Shown one piece after another: positions 7,626 to 15,810 of a DNA stretch of 64,000 bases (position 1 is its first letter; every line of letters begins with the position of its first letter). Location of the stretch: the NCBI GenBank assembly GCA_035942255.1, contig DASZDG010000125.1:1-64000 (forward strand), given 5' to 3'. A program made the translations under genes and the position numbers. The stretch comes from JALZEG01 sp035942255. Lineage in GTDB: Bacteria > Actinomycetota > CADDZG01 > WHSQ01. The notes below the pieces were generated by a model that was not told the origin of the DNA, searched no databases, and worked only from the letters and a program-made list of their open reading frames with translations.

Positions 7626-8132
7626 ATGAGGAAGCTTGTCGCTCTTGTGATTGGCGGGCTCGTCGCGGGATCGCTCGTCGGCAACGCCACGGCCGCGGCC
7701 CCCAAACAGCAGAAGGTCGACGGCAGCATCGCGATGATGGCGCCGTACGCCGGCTCCACCCTCGCGACGTGCTACTCCGGCCTGCACCGCAGGCTCATGG
7801 TGGTCAGCAGCGAGGCTGCGCCGCTGAACGGCGTCGTCGGCTACAGCTTCGACGTCGACCCGGCGACGGAGAAGAAGCCGTTCGTCCTCGAGGTCACCGG
7901 TGGCCAGGGTGGTGTCGACCTCGACATCACCTTCTACACGGAGTTCGGCACTGTCGAGCAGGCGACGCAGACGTCTTACGCGCCGCCGAACTACAGCTAC
8001 GAGACCCGCGCTGCGGGCGGTGAGGCAGGAACGGTGCCCGAGGGCATGAAGAAGGTCATCGTGTGCATGCACACGGGAGCCGGCGCCACGTTCACCTACA
8101 CGGCCGGCAAGGGAGTCAAGCTGCCGAAGTAG
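7626..8132 (+). CDS. Secreted protein of unknown function, paralogue 2
   Basis: The 168-aa exported protein has a signal peptide (MRKLVALVIGGLVAGSLV ... Ala-Thr-Ala) and the same body as the gene before it, sharing PFVLEVTGGQG, VDLDITFYTEFGT and YTAGKGVK. The ribosome site ACCGGAGGTGG is also shared by both copies, so the duplication probably included the leader. The differences lie in the surface loops (residues 40-60 and 115-135). The pair looks like a tandem duplication followed by divergence. Function unknown. Confidence 0.8.
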   Translation: MRKLVALVIGGLVAGSLVGNATAAAPKQQKVDGSIAMMAPYAGSTLATCYSGLHRRLMVVSSEAAPLNGVVGYSFDVDPATEKKPFVLEVTGGQGGVDLDITFYTEFGTVEQATQTSYAPPNYSYETRAAGGEAGTVPEGMKKVIVCMHTGAGATFTYTAGKGVKLPK

Positions 8133-8155
8133 TCAGGCCTAACCACGAAGCCAAC

Positions 8156-8184
8156 AAGAGGGGTCCGCACAGGGCCCCTCTTCT
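8156..8184 (+). terminator. Probable terminator after the second secreted paralogue
   Basis: A 9-bp stem (8158-8166 with 8172-8180, one G-U pair) followed by a short TTCTCGT tail. It lies 25 bp after the stop. The U-tract is poor, so efficiency is uncertain. Confidence 0.6.
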
Positions 8185-8281
8185 CGTAAGCAGAGAGATC
8201 AGGTCTGAGCCGGCGTTCCCGGTCGCGGGTATCGTCGGACTTCAGCGGGTGGGGACCCGGAGTCGCTGGAAGGAGAGGCGG

Positions 8282-8722
8282 ATGCGCAAAGCTCTGATCG
8301 CGTCGGGATTCGCGTGCATAACGGTCGCGGCTCTTTTCACGCCTATGTCTGCAAGTGCAGGCGAGCGGCCACCGGAGGTCGTCGCCGATGTTGAAGCTCC
8401 CGTGTTCTGCGCCGCGAAGGCCTTTCCTCCTGCAATTTGCGGAACCGATTGCGTCTCGGGCGTGGGTGGCGTGACGTGTCTGCCGACAGGACCTACCAGC
8501 GTCGACGTCACGATCGTTCAGCTGGCGACCGATGGGAGACTGCTGCCGGTCGGGTCGCAGTCATCGAGCTCGACTGGGACGTTCGCGGCCGCCATCGCAG
8601 AGGGCCGAACTTGCGAAAGTGAGGGTTTGCTGACCCGCACGCCGGTATTCTTCACCGTAGTGACCGGCACTTTGGATGCTTTCGACATCGCAGGTCCGAC
8701 GCCTATCCCCTGCGGGGCATGA
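8282..8722 (+). CDS. Secreted Cys-containing protein of unknown function
   Basis: The 146-aa protein has a signal peptide (MRKALIASGFACITVAALF ... Ala-Ser-Ala) and six Cys in the mature part (FCAA, ICGTDC, VTCLP, RTCES, IPCGA), suggesting extracellular disulfides. GGAAGGAG precedes ATG 8282. The GC content is a little lower than in the flanking genes and the coding signal is weaker. It is not a clear paralogue of the two upstream secreted genes. Function unknown. Confidence 0.65.
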   Translation: MRKALIASGFACITVAALFTPMSASAGERPPEVVADVEAPVFCAAKAFPPAICGTDCVSGVGGVTCLPTGPTSVDVTIVQLATDGRLLPVGSQSSSSTGTFAAAIAEGRTCESEGLLTRTPVFFTVVTGTLDAFDIAGPTPIPCGA

Positions 8723-8787
8723 ACTCATGGTCCGGAGCCCCCATCGGACGTGAGAAAGAGGCTCCTTCGGCGCTTTAGCCTGCAAGG

Positions 8788-9213
8788 GTGACCAGCGCGA
8801 TCCTCGCTTCGTTCGCGGCGGTGGCAGCCCTCGGGTTCCTCGAGGGCGTCGGCCGCTTCTATCCGGCTCGCAAGACGTGGTGGCGGCTCCGGCGGACGCG
8901 CGGGCGCAGCGCCGTGATCCTGATGCGCGCCCGCGTCGAGCGCGCGGCCGACCCGCAGCTCTCCCGGCGCCTCGCCGGCCTCATGGTGATCCTCGTGATC
9001 GTCTGGGTCGGCACTGCGAGCCTGCTCGACAAGCGCTGGCACGAGGTGCTCTTCGACGTCACTCCGTACCTGATCGTGTCGGTCGCGCTCGTGCGCACGC
9101 CGTACGTGCTGCGCTCGGTGGCGGACCGGATGAAGGAGTACGAGAAGGACGCGGGCGAGGACCCCGACGCGCCGTTGCCGGGAGAGGACGGGCCGGAGGC
9201 GGTGGCGCTGTGA
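8788..9213 (+). CDS. Membrane protein of unknown function
   Basis: The 141-aa protein has three hydrophobic segments (about residues 4-20, 63-80, 92-105) separated by an Arg-rich cytoplasmic stretch (RLRRTRGRSAVILMRARVER) and ends in an acidic tail. It starts at GTG 8788; TAGCCT (8776-8781) lies 6 nt upstream, indicating a leaderless message. Its stop overlaps the thiE start (GTGA), so it shares the thiE transcript. No link to thiamine is visible in the sequence itself. Confidence 0.75.
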   Translation: MTSAILASFAAVAALGFLEGVGRFYPARKTWWRLRRTRGRSAVILMRARVERAADPQLSRRLAGLMVILVIVWVGTASLLDKRWHEVLFDVTPYLIVSVALVRTPYVLRSVADRMKEYEKDAGEDPDAPLPGEDGPEAVAL

Positions 9214-9860
9214 CCGCTCTCGCCGACGCGCGCCTCTACCTAGTCGCGGAGTCGACCATGCGCGCGGGGAAGGTCGCAGACCTGGTTCCCGAGCTCGCCG
9301 GAGCCGGGGTCGACGTGCTGCAGCTGCGCGAGAAGGAGACCGAGGCGGGGCCGCTGTTCCACGCCGCGCAGGGTCTCGCGATCGCGTGCCGCACCGTCGG
9401 GATCCCGCTCTTCGTCAACGACCGGCCGGACATCGCCGTGGCCGCGGGGGCCGCGGGCGTCCACCTCGGCCAGGACGACCTGCCGGTCGCTGCCGCACGG
9501 CGCGCGGCGCCCGGGCTCCTCACCGGATGGTCGACACACTCGGAGGAGCAGATCGACGCGGTCCTGTCGTGGGACGAGCGGCCCGACTACATCGCGGTAG
9601 GCCCGTTGTTCGAGACGCCGACGAAGCCCGGGCGGCCGGCGACCGGGCTCGGCCTCGTGCGCTACGCCGCGGCGACGGTCCCGGGCGACCTCCCGTGGTT
9701 CGCCATAGGGGGCATCGACCACGCGAACCTCGGCGAGGTGCTCGACGCGGGCGCCCGCCGGATCGTCGTCGTGCGGGCGATCGCCGAGGCGGAGGACCCC
9801 GCGGAGGCCGCCGCCGGCCTGCGGGCGGGACTCGACTCCGCCGCGTCTTCCGCCCGCTAA
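9210..9860 (+). CDS. thiE: Thiamine-phosphate synthase
   Basis: ThiE joins hydroxymethylpyrimidine diphosphate and thiazole phosphate to give thiamine phosphate. The 216-aa TIM barrel shows the family signatures: LQLREKE near the N-terminus, LFVNDRPDIAVAAGAAGVHLGQDDLP, then YIAVGPLFETPTKPG and FAIGGID. GTG 9210 overlaps the upstream stop. No other thi gene and no TPP riboswitch are visible here, so its supply enzymes are encoded elsewhere. Confidence 0.95.
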   Translation: MTALADARLYLVAESTMRAGKVADLVPELAGAGVDVLQLREKETEAGPLFHAAQGLAIACRTVGIPLFVNDRPDIAVAAGAAGVHLGQDDLPVAAARRAAPGLLTGWSTHSEEQIDAVLSWDERPDYIAVGPLFETPTKPGRPATGLGLVRYAAATVPGDLPWFAIGGIDHANLGEVLDAGARRIVVVRAIAEAEDPAEAAAGLRAGLDSAASSAR

Positions 9861-9869
9861 TCTCCCCCC

Positions 9870-10916
9870 ATGTTCAGGCCGCGGCTGGAGTGGCTGCTCG
9901 TGTTCGTCCCGATCGCGATCGTCCTCGAGATCGCGCACGGCGACCCGATCGCGATCTTCGCCGTGTCCGGCCTCGCGATCCTTCCGCTCGCCGGGATGAT
10001 CGGGCACGCGACCGAGGACCTCGCCGCGCGCATCGGTCCGCAGAAGGGCGGCCTGCTCAACGCCACGTTCGGCAACGTCACCGAGATGATCATTGCCTTC
10101 TTCCTGATCCTCGAGGGCGAGCTCGAGATCGTGAAGGCGTCGATCGCCGGCTCGATCATCGGCAACGTCCTGCTGGTGCTCGGGCTGTCGTTCCTCGTCG
10201 GAGGGTGGAAGCGCGGCGAGCAGAGGTTCAACCGGGCCGCGTCGGGGCTGCACTCGAGCTCTCTCGTGATCGCGGTGATCGGGCTCGTGATGCCGGCGCT
10301 GTTCGCGCTGACGCCCGCGGCGAGCGAGTTCCGCACCGAGGCCGTCTCGGTAGGCGTCGCGATCATTCTGATCGCGCTGTACGGGCTCGGGCTGCTGTTC
10401 TCGTTGAAGACGCACAAGTCGCTGTTCCGCTCGGACTTCGACCACGGCGAGCCGAAGTGGTCGGTCGGCAAGGCGATGGGGATGCTCGGCGGGGCGACCG
10501 TGCTCGTCGCGCTGATGTCCGAGTTCCTCGTGGGCGCGCTCGAGCCGACGGTCGAGGAGCTCGGGATGTCGAAGCTGTTCGTCGGGCTCATCGTGGTCCC
10601 GCTCGTCGGCAACGCGGCCGAGCATTCGTCGGCGATCTTCCTCGCCGCGAAGGACAAGATGGACGTGTCGATCGAGATCGCGATCGGCTCCTCGACGCAG
10701 ATCGCGCTGTTCATCGCGCCGGTGCTCGTATTCCTGTCGCTGCTCGTCGGCGAGCCGTATCTCGACCTGATCTTCTCGAGCTTCGAGATCGCGGCCGTCG
10801 CGTTCTCCTCGATCGTCCTGGGGTTCATCGCGCTCGACGGGCGCTCGAACTGGTTCGAGGGAGCGCAGCTTCTCGGCGCCTACTGCATCATGGCCGTCTC
10901 GTTCTTCTTCCTCTAA
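9870..10916 (+). CDS. cax: Calcium/proton antiporter (CaCA family)
   Basis: Cax exchangers export Ca2+ in return for protons. The 348-aa protein has about eleven membrane spans in two homologous halves, each with its alpha-repeat: GNVTEMIIAFFLI in the first and GNAAEHSSAIFLA in the second, containing the essential Glu residues. An acidic motif between the halves, usual in bacterial Cax, is not obvious. TAATCT (9858-9863) lies 6 nt before the ATG, so it is probably a leaderless transcript separate from thiE. Confidence 0.93.
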   Translation: MFRPRLEWLLVFVPIAIVLEIAHGDPIAIFAVSGLAILPLAGMIGHATEDLAARIGPQKGGLLNATFGNVTEMIIAFFLILEGELEIVKASIAGSIIGNVLLVLGLSFLVGGWKRGEQRFNRAASGLHSSSLVIAVIGLVMPALFALTPAASEFRTEAVSVGVAIILIALYGLGLLFSLKTHKSLFRSDFDHGEPKWSVGKAMGMLGGATVLVALMSEFLVGALEPTVEELGMSKLFVGLIVVPLVGNAAEHSSAIFLAAKDKMDVSIEIAIGSSTQIALFIAPVLVFLSLLVGEPYLDLIFSSFEIAAVAFSSIVLGFIALDGRSNWFEGAQLLGAYCIMAVSFFFL

Positions 10917-10927
10917 GGAGGCCCTAC

Positions 10928-11773
10928 TTGCCCCGCGCCATCGACTTCCACGTCCACGCCTCGACGCACGAGTGGCTGAACGGCTCGATCGGGCCGATGC
11001 TCGAGGTCACCGCCAAGTACTTCCGCAGCGAGGTGCGCGTCCGGACCGCCGAGGAGATGGCGGCCGAGTACAAGGAGTGGGACCTGCTCGGCGTGCTGCT
11101 CGCGTGGGACGCGGAGACGGCGACGGGGCTCCCGCCGCTGACGAACGACCGCGTCGCCGAGATCTGCCGCGAGTTCCCCGAGCAGTTCGTCGGCTTCGCC
11201 AGCGTCGACCCGCACAAGCCCGACGCGGTCGAGGAGCTGGACCGCGCGGTCGTCGAGCTCGGGATGAAGGGCCTGAAGATCCACCCGCAGGTCCAGGCGT
11301 TCTACCCGAACGACCCGCAGTACGACCCGCTGTGGGACAAGTGCGAGGAGCACGCGCTGCCGATCGTCGTGCACGTCGGCCAGACGGGACTCGGCGCCGG
11401 TGTCGCCGGGGGCTCGGGGATCGCGTTCGACTACGGCCGTCCGATGCTGATGGACATGGTCGCCGCGCACCATCCCGGCCTCACGGTCGTGATGGCGCAC
11501 TTCGGCTACCCGTGGCACCTCGAGGTGCTCGCCAGCGCGATGCACAAGACGAACGTGTGGGTCGACCTGTCGGGCTGGCGGCCGAAGTACATCCCCGAGG
11601 AGGTCAAGCGCGACGCCCGCGGACGGCTGTCGGACCGTTTCGTCTGGGGCAGCGACTACCCGATGCTCGACCCCGGGCGGATCCTCTCCGAGTTCGACGA
11701 GATGCGCCTCGGCGACAAGGAGGAGGACGTCCTGAAGAACAACGCCGCGCGCCTGCTGGGACTGGATGTCTGA
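10928..11773 (+). CDS. Amidohydrolase 2-family protein
   Basis: This is a 281-aa metal-dependent TIM-barrel hydrolase or decarboxylase. Metal ligands are visible: the N-terminal Ile-Asp-Phe-His-Val-His, then VVHVGQTG (His), MAHFGYPWHLE (His) and the C-terminal WGSDYPMLDPG (Asp). The group contains hydrolases and ACMSD-like decarboxylases; the substrate is unknown. There is no ATG or GTG near the first strand; the start is TTG 10928 with a full AAGGAGG at 10915-10921 and a 6-nt spacer. It overlaps the next gene by 8 bp. Confidence 0.88.
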   Translation: MPRAIDFHVHASTHEWLNGSIGPMLEVTAKYFRSEVRVRTAEEMAAEYKEWDLLGVLLAWDAETATGLPPLTNDRVAEICREFPEQFVGFASVDPHKPDAVEELDRAVVELGMKGLKIHPQVQAFYPNDPQYDPLWDKCEEHALPIVVHVGQTGLGAGVAGGSGIAFDYGRPMLMDMVAAHHPGLTVVMAHFGYPWHLEVLASAMHKTNVWVDLSGWRPKYIPEEVKRDARGRLSDRFVWGSDYPMLDPGRILSEFDEMRLGDKEEDVLKNNAARLLGLDV

Positions 11774-12233
11774 CGTAGTAGTGCGTGACGCGGCCCCCGG
11801 GGACCGCGACGAGATCGTGCGCCTGATGGAGGAGATGAAGGCGCACCACCGCGGGTTCAACCCGCACGAGGCGCGCTTCCGTTTCGAACGAGGCGGTGTC
11901 GAGGGGTTCGTGGCGGGGGCCGTCTCCGACCCCGAGGTCACGGTGCTGGTCGCCGAGGGGGCCGGGCGGCTCCTCGCGTTCGTCGTGTTCCGCCTCGTCG
12001 AGAAGTCGTGGGGCCGGTCGTGCGAGGTCGACCTGCTGTCGGTGGAGGAGGAGCATCGCGGGAGCGGGATCGGAGAACGCATGATGGAGGCCGTCGAGGA
12101 GCGGGCGCAGCAGTCGGGCGCCGCCGGCGTGAGGCTCGCGGTGTCGCTGGGCAACGACGGGGCGCTGCGCTTCTACGAGCGGCTCGGATACGAGCGGAGC
12201 TCGATCCGGCTGGGGAAGGATCTCGGGGGGTAG
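11766..12233 (+). CDS. GNAT-family N-acetyltransferase
   Basis: The 155-aa protein has a single GNAT domain. The acetyl-CoA-binding motif A is visible as EVDLLSVEEEHRGSGIGERMM, followed by a helix and the Gly-Asn-Asp-Gly-Ala-x-Arg-Phe-Tyr-Glu-Arg-Leu-Gly-Tyr motif B. The substrate (amine of a small molecule or a protein) cannot be read from the sequence. It starts inside the end of the amidohydrolase gene, so the two are translationally coupled. Confidence 0.9.
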   Translation: MSDVVVRDAAPGDRDEIVRLMEEMKAHHRGFNPHEARFRFERGGVEGFVAGAVSDPEVTVLVAEGAGRLLAFVVFRLVEKSWGRSCEVDLLSVEEEHRGSGIGERMMEAVEERAQQSGAAGVRLAVSLGNDGALRFYERLGYERSSIRLGKDLGG

Positions 12234-12250
12234 CCGGTTACAGTCGATAT

Positions 12251-12565
12251 ATGCCGACTAAGGAAGAGATCCGCGAAGAGGTCGTCGAGGCCCTCAAGAC
12301 CGTCAACGATCCCGAGCTCGGGATCGACATCTGGCATCTCGGCCTCGTCTACGCGGTCGACGTGAACGACGACGGCGACGTGCGGGTCGAGTTCACCCTC
12401 ACGACGATGGGCTGCCCGATCGGCCCGATGCTCGACGAGGAGATCAAGGGCGCGACCGCGTACATCGAGGGCATCGGCGAGGTGACGACCGAGATGGTCA
12501 TGTACCCGCCCTGGACGCCCGAGAAGATGGACCCGCTCGCCAAGTCCGCGCTCGGCCTCGTCTAG
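12251..12565 (+). CDS. MIP18/DUF59 metal-sulfur cluster assembly factor
   Basis: The 104-aa protein is a stand-alone DUF59 (MIP18-like) domain, as in SufT and PaaD, which act in maturing iron-sulfur proteins. Conserved motifs are visible: TVNDPELGIDIWHLGLVY and TTMGCPIGP with the family's Cys. It is not next to suf genes. TACAGT (12239-12244) lies 6 nt before the ATG, so it is probably leaderless. It ends 4 bp before the conserved start of the threonine synthase frame. Confidence 0.9.
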   Translation: MPTKEEIREEVVEALKTVNDPELGIDIWHLGLVYAVDVNDDGDVRVEFTLTTMGCPIGPMLDEEIKGATAYIEGIGEVTTEMVMYPPWTPEKMDPLAKSALGLV

Positions 12566-12569
12566 ACCG

Positions 12570-13727
12570 ATCGAGTCCCGGCTCCGGCACCTGGAATGCG
12601 CCCGCTGCGGGCGCGTCCACGACGCCGGCGTTCTCCGGAACCGCTGTGAGTGCGGCGGGACGCTGCTCGCGCGCTACGACACCTCTCCTCTCTCGCTGGA
12701 GTCCGTGCGCGGCCGCGCGCCGGGCATGTGGCGCTACCGCGAGCTCCTGCCGGTCCGAGGCGAGCCCGTCTCGTTAGGAGAGGGGCCGACTCCGCTGCTT
12801 CCCGCGCCCCGGCTGTCGGAGTGCTTCGGCGTCGAGGTCTTCGTCAAGGACGACGGGCCGCTGCCGAGCGGGACGTTCAAGGCGCGGGGGGCCGCGGCCG
12901 GGCTGTCGCGAGCGGTCGAGCTGGGCGCGCGGGCAATCGTGATGCCGAGCGCGGGGAACGCGGGGGCCGCGTGGTCGCTCTACGCCGCGCGCGCCGGCGT
13001 GCGCATGACCGTGACGATGGCGCGCACCGCGCCGGAGGAGAACAAGGAGGAGGTACGGCTCGCGGGGGCCGAGCTCGTCGAGGTCGACGGGACGATCGCC
13101 GACGCAGGTGCGGCGGCGCGCTCGATCGCGTCCGACACCGGCGCGTACCTCGCTGCGACGTTCGCGGAGCCGTACCGCGTCGAGGGCAAGAAGTCTGCGT
13201 GGCTGGAGTGCTTCGACCAGCTCGGCGACGGCGCGTCGATGCGCCTGCCGGGAACGGTCGTCACGCCGGTCGGCGGGGGAGTGGCCGCGGTCGCGTGCGC
13301 CAAGGCGGCCGAGGAGGTGCGCGCCCTGGGGTGGACCGGCGACCCGGCCCCCGTGGTCTCGGGCGTCCAGTCGGAGGAGTGCCCACCGATCGTGCGCGCG
13401 TTCGACGCGGGGGCGTCCGTCGCGGAGCCGTGGGAGGGGGAGCTGGCGACGATCGCCGCGGGCCTCAGGGTGCCGGCCCCCTCCGAGGCCGACCTCGTGC
13501 TGCGGGTCGTGCGGGAATCGGGAGGGGCGATGGCCGCGGTGTCCGAGTCGGAGGTTCTCGACGCGGTCCGCGACCTCGCCGCGACCGAGGGGATCCTCGT
13601 GTGCCCGGAGGGGGCGACGGCGCTGGCGGCGCTGCCGGCTCTCGCGCGGCGCGGCGCTTTGCGCGGCCCCGTCGTGCTCTACAACACGGGAGCCGCCGGG
13701 AAGTACCTCGGCGCGCTGACGCGATGA
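12570..13727 (+). CDS. thrC: Threonine synthase, with near-cognate ATC at the expected start
   Basis: This PLP enzyme turns O-phosphohomoserine into threonine. Visible are an N-terminal zinc ribbon (LECARCG ... RCECGG), the PLP-lysine motif PSGTFKARGA, SAGNAGAA, the Gly-rich VTPVGGGVA phosphate loop, and the end YNTGAAGKY. Length 385 aa is normal for the zinc-ribbon type. The first ATG or GTG of the frame is GTG 12705, which would delete the ribbon. The frame upstream reads xESRLRHLEC with ATC (12570-12572) exactly where Met is expected. The start is therefore ATC, or CTG 12591, or a base change from ATG. Confidence 0.87.
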   Translation: MESRLRHLECARCGRVHDAGVLRNRCECGGTLLARYDTSPLSLESVRGRAPGMWRYRELLPVRGEPVSLGEGPTPLLPAPRLSECFGVEVFVKDDGPLPSGTFKARGAAAGLSRAVELGARAIVMPSAGNAGAAWSLYAARAGVRMTVTMARTAPEENKEEVRLAGAELVEVDGTIADAGAAARSIASDTGAYLAATFAEPYRVEGKKSAWLECFDQLGDGASMRLPGTVVTPVGGGVAAVACAKAAEEVRALGWTGDPAPVVSGVQSEECPPIVRAFDAGASVAEPWEGELATIAAGLRVPAPSEADLVLRVVRESGGAMAAVSESEVLDAVRDLAATEGILVCPEGATALAALPALARRGALRGPVVLYNTGAAGKYLGALTR

Positions 13728-13734
13728 TCGGGCC

Positions 13735-14523
13735 GTGAGCTCGACGATCAGGACGGCCGCGCCGCCGGGGGACGAGCAGCGTCCGCGCCGGGGGCCGCTC
13801 GCGGCCGAGGCCGAGGTCGACCTCGAGAACGTGATCTTCGTGACCCATGCCGTCCCGGCCGAGCGCATCCGCAGGTACCTCCCCGATGGGCTCGCGCTCG
13901 AGACGTTCGAGGGCGCCGACGGCGGCGAGACGTCGTTCGTCACCACCACGTGCTTCTGCAATCGCGACGTGCGGTGGCGGCTCACGCGCCGCCCGACGCA
14001 CACGTTCAACCAGATCACGTTCCGCACGTACGTCACGCACGGTGACGACCGCGGGCTCTTCTTCTTCGGCGACTACGTCGACACGCTGTCGTCATGGGCG
14101 GTGCAGGGGCTGCTGGCGCGGGGGACGAAGCTGGCGAAGTTCGACCTCGACGTCGAGCGCGACGGGCGTGGGTACTCGCGCTATGCGTGCAGCGCGCGCT
14201 CGGGGGCCGAGGAGGTCAGCTTCGTCGCGCAGACGTCCGAGCCTCCGCCGGCGCTCCACCCGTTCACGACCGGCCGCCAACACGAACAATTCATCACATT
14301 CCGGCTGCACGGATTTGCCAGGAACCCGTTCGGCCTCCACAGCCACGGCCGCGTCGACCACCGGCGCTTCCGCACGACCTCGGGGCGGCTGATCGAAGGA
14401 CGATTCGACCTGTGGGAGAGGCTCGGCATCATCGAGCCGGGGGAGCGGCTGCGCCCGTACTCCGTCCTCAGCGAGCCGCACATCCGGTTCATCCTCATGC
14501 CGCCGCGCCCGGTCCGGCTCTAG
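13735..14523 (+). CDS. DUF2071-family protein
   Basis: The 262-aa protein resembles the DUF2071/YqjF group, whose fold is related to acetoacetate decarboxylase. Typical stretches are VIFVTHAVPAERIRRYLPDGL at the N-terminus, FNQITFRTYV, GLFFFGDYVDTLSSW and the C-terminal SVLSEPHIRFILMPPRPV. The activity is unknown. It starts at GTG 13735 with GATGAT (13723-13728) 6 nt upstream, again a leaderless layout. The first about 25 residues are Pro/Arg-rich and probably disordered. Confidence 0.75.
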   Translation: MSSTIRTAAPPGDEQRPRRGPLAAEAEVDLENVIFVTHAVPAERIRRYLPDGLALETFEGADGGETSFVTTTCFCNRDVRWRLTRRPTHTFNQITFRTYVTHGDDRGLFFFGDYVDTLSSWAVQGLLARGTKLAKFDLDVERDGRGYSRYACSARSGAEEVSFVAQTSEPPPALHPFTTGRQHEQFITFRLHGFARNPFGLHSHGRVDHRRFRTTSGRLIEGRFDLWERLGIIEPGERLRPYSVLSEPHIRFILMPPRPVRL

Positions 14524-14576
14524 CCGCGATTTTTCCGCGCTATCCCTCGCGGGGAGCAGCAGAATATGGTTAAGAT

Positions 14577-14690
14577 GTGCGTGCCACGCAGTTACTTCGT
14601 AGCACGAGGCCCGCGACCGGTCGGCTGGGGGGCCGGCCGGTCGTTGGTCCGTGACGCCGCCGAGGGGGCGGCGCCTAACCGGGTGAGGCG
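14577..14690 (+). promoter_or_regulatory. Structured 5' leader of the HD-GYP regulator gene
   Basis: Between a TAAGAT box (about 14571-14576) and the ATG at 14691 lies a roughly 110-nt leader holding two GC-rich hairpins: one with arms CGACCGG/CCGGTCG (around 14616-14643) and one with GCCGCC/GGCGGC (around 14656-14672). I do not recognise a c-di-GMP riboswitch core. It may simply be a folded leader. Confidence 0.35.
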
Positions 14691-15776
14691 ATGCAAGCCA
14701 GCGATGCGCGCGTCCTGGTGCTGGGTGAGGGGACCGCAGCAAGGTCGCTGGAGGAGTCCCTTCGCAGCGCCGGGTACGAAGACCTCCACGTAAGCGCCGA
14801 TCTGGCGTCCTCGGCCAAGGCATGCCGGGAGCTGCAACCCGAGCTCGTCCTCGTCGACCTCGCCCCGCCCGACTTCCGGGGCCTCGATGCCATCCGAGCG
14901 GTGACCGCGGCGTGCGCGGAGTCGACCGTGGCGGTCCTGTCCGCGCCGTCCGACAGCATGGCTCGGAGCGAGGCCCTCGCCCTGGGCGCCCGGGACTTCG
15001 TCTGCAAGCCGCTGGACGCGGAGGAGATCAAGGTCCGCGTCGCGAACCTGCTCGAGGGCCACGCGCTGCGCGCCGAAGCGGCGCACCAGACCGCCGTCGC
15101 GGCCGAGGACATCCGCAAGCGCACGACCGAGCTGTGGGAGTCGCTCATGCAGCTCGAAGAGGCGCGCAAGAACGCGGGGGCCGCGCTGGACGAGATGCTG
15201 GCGAGGCTCTCGATGGTGGCGGAGCACCGGGACGACGAGACGTCCGGCCATGTGGAGCGGATGAGCCGGTACTGCGGTCTGCTGGCGGAGGCGACGGGGG
15301 CCGACTCGGAGACCGCGGAGAAGGTCAGGCTCGCCGGTCGTCTCCACGACATCGGCAAGATCGGGGTGTCGGACCTGATCCTGCTGAAGGAGGCGACGCT
15401 GAGTCCGGCTGAGCGCCAGCGGATGGAGCAGCACGTGCCGATCGGTGTTCGGCTCCTGGAGGGCTCTCGCTTCGACGTGGTCCAGCTGGCCGCGGTGATA
15501 GCGGGCTCCCACCACGAGCGGTGGGACGGGACGGGCTACCCGAACGGCCTTGCCGGCGAATTGATCCCGGTAGAGGGCCGCATAGCCGCGATAGCAGACG
15601 TCTTCGACGCGCTGACGCACACGCGCCCGTACCGGCGAGCGTTCCCGCTAGGCCACGTCCTAGACATGCTGCGCCGAGAGTCGGGCAAACACTTCGACCC
15701 GCGACTCCTGGAGGCATTCCTAGACTCGATGAACAGCGTCCTGAAGATCTACGAAGAACACCGAGAAAGCGCGTGA
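14691..15776 (+). CDS. Response regulator with HD-GYP c-di-GMP phosphodiesterase domain
   Basis: The 361-aa protein has an N-terminal receiver domain (about 1-125), a coiled linker (125-175) and an HD-GYP domain (180-355). The HD pair is His219-Asp220 in RLHDIGKIG and the GYP triplet is Gly282-Tyr283-Pro284 in DGTGYPNG, so the c-di-GMP hydrolase site looks intact. The receiver has the phospho-acceptor Asp56 and the Lys of VCKPLD, but the acidic pair after the first strand is replaced by Gly-Glu-Gly, so phosphorylation may be altered. No kinase gene is adjacent. Confidence 0.92.
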   Translation: MQASDARVLVLGEGTAARSLEESLRSAGYEDLHVSADLASSAKACRELQPELVLVDLAPPDFRGLDAIRAVTAACAESTVAVLSAPSDSMARSEALALGARDFVCKPLDAEEIKVRVANLLEGHALRAEAAHQTAVAAEDIRKRTTELWESLMQLEEARKNAGAALDEMLARLSMVAEHRDDETSGHVERMSRYCGLLAEATGADSETAEKVRLAGRLHDIGKIGVSDLILLKEATLSPAERQRMEQHVPIGVRLLEGSRFDVVQLAAVIAGSHHERWDGTGYPNGLAGELIPVEGRIAAIADVFDALTHTRPYRRAFPLGHVLDMLRRESGKHFDPRLLEAFLDSMNSVLKIYEEHRESA

Positions 15777-15810
15777 ACGGCGGAAGGCGTGCGCGGAAGG
15801 ACAGTGACGG

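Noticed and set aside
9180..9212. TPP riboswitch for thiE
   Set aside because: thiE overlaps the preceding gene, leaving no leader for a riboswitch.
14566..14793. 75-aa ORF overlapping the HD-GYP start
   Set aside because: Overlaps the leader hairpins and the first codons of the regulator in another frame; no family or ribosome site.
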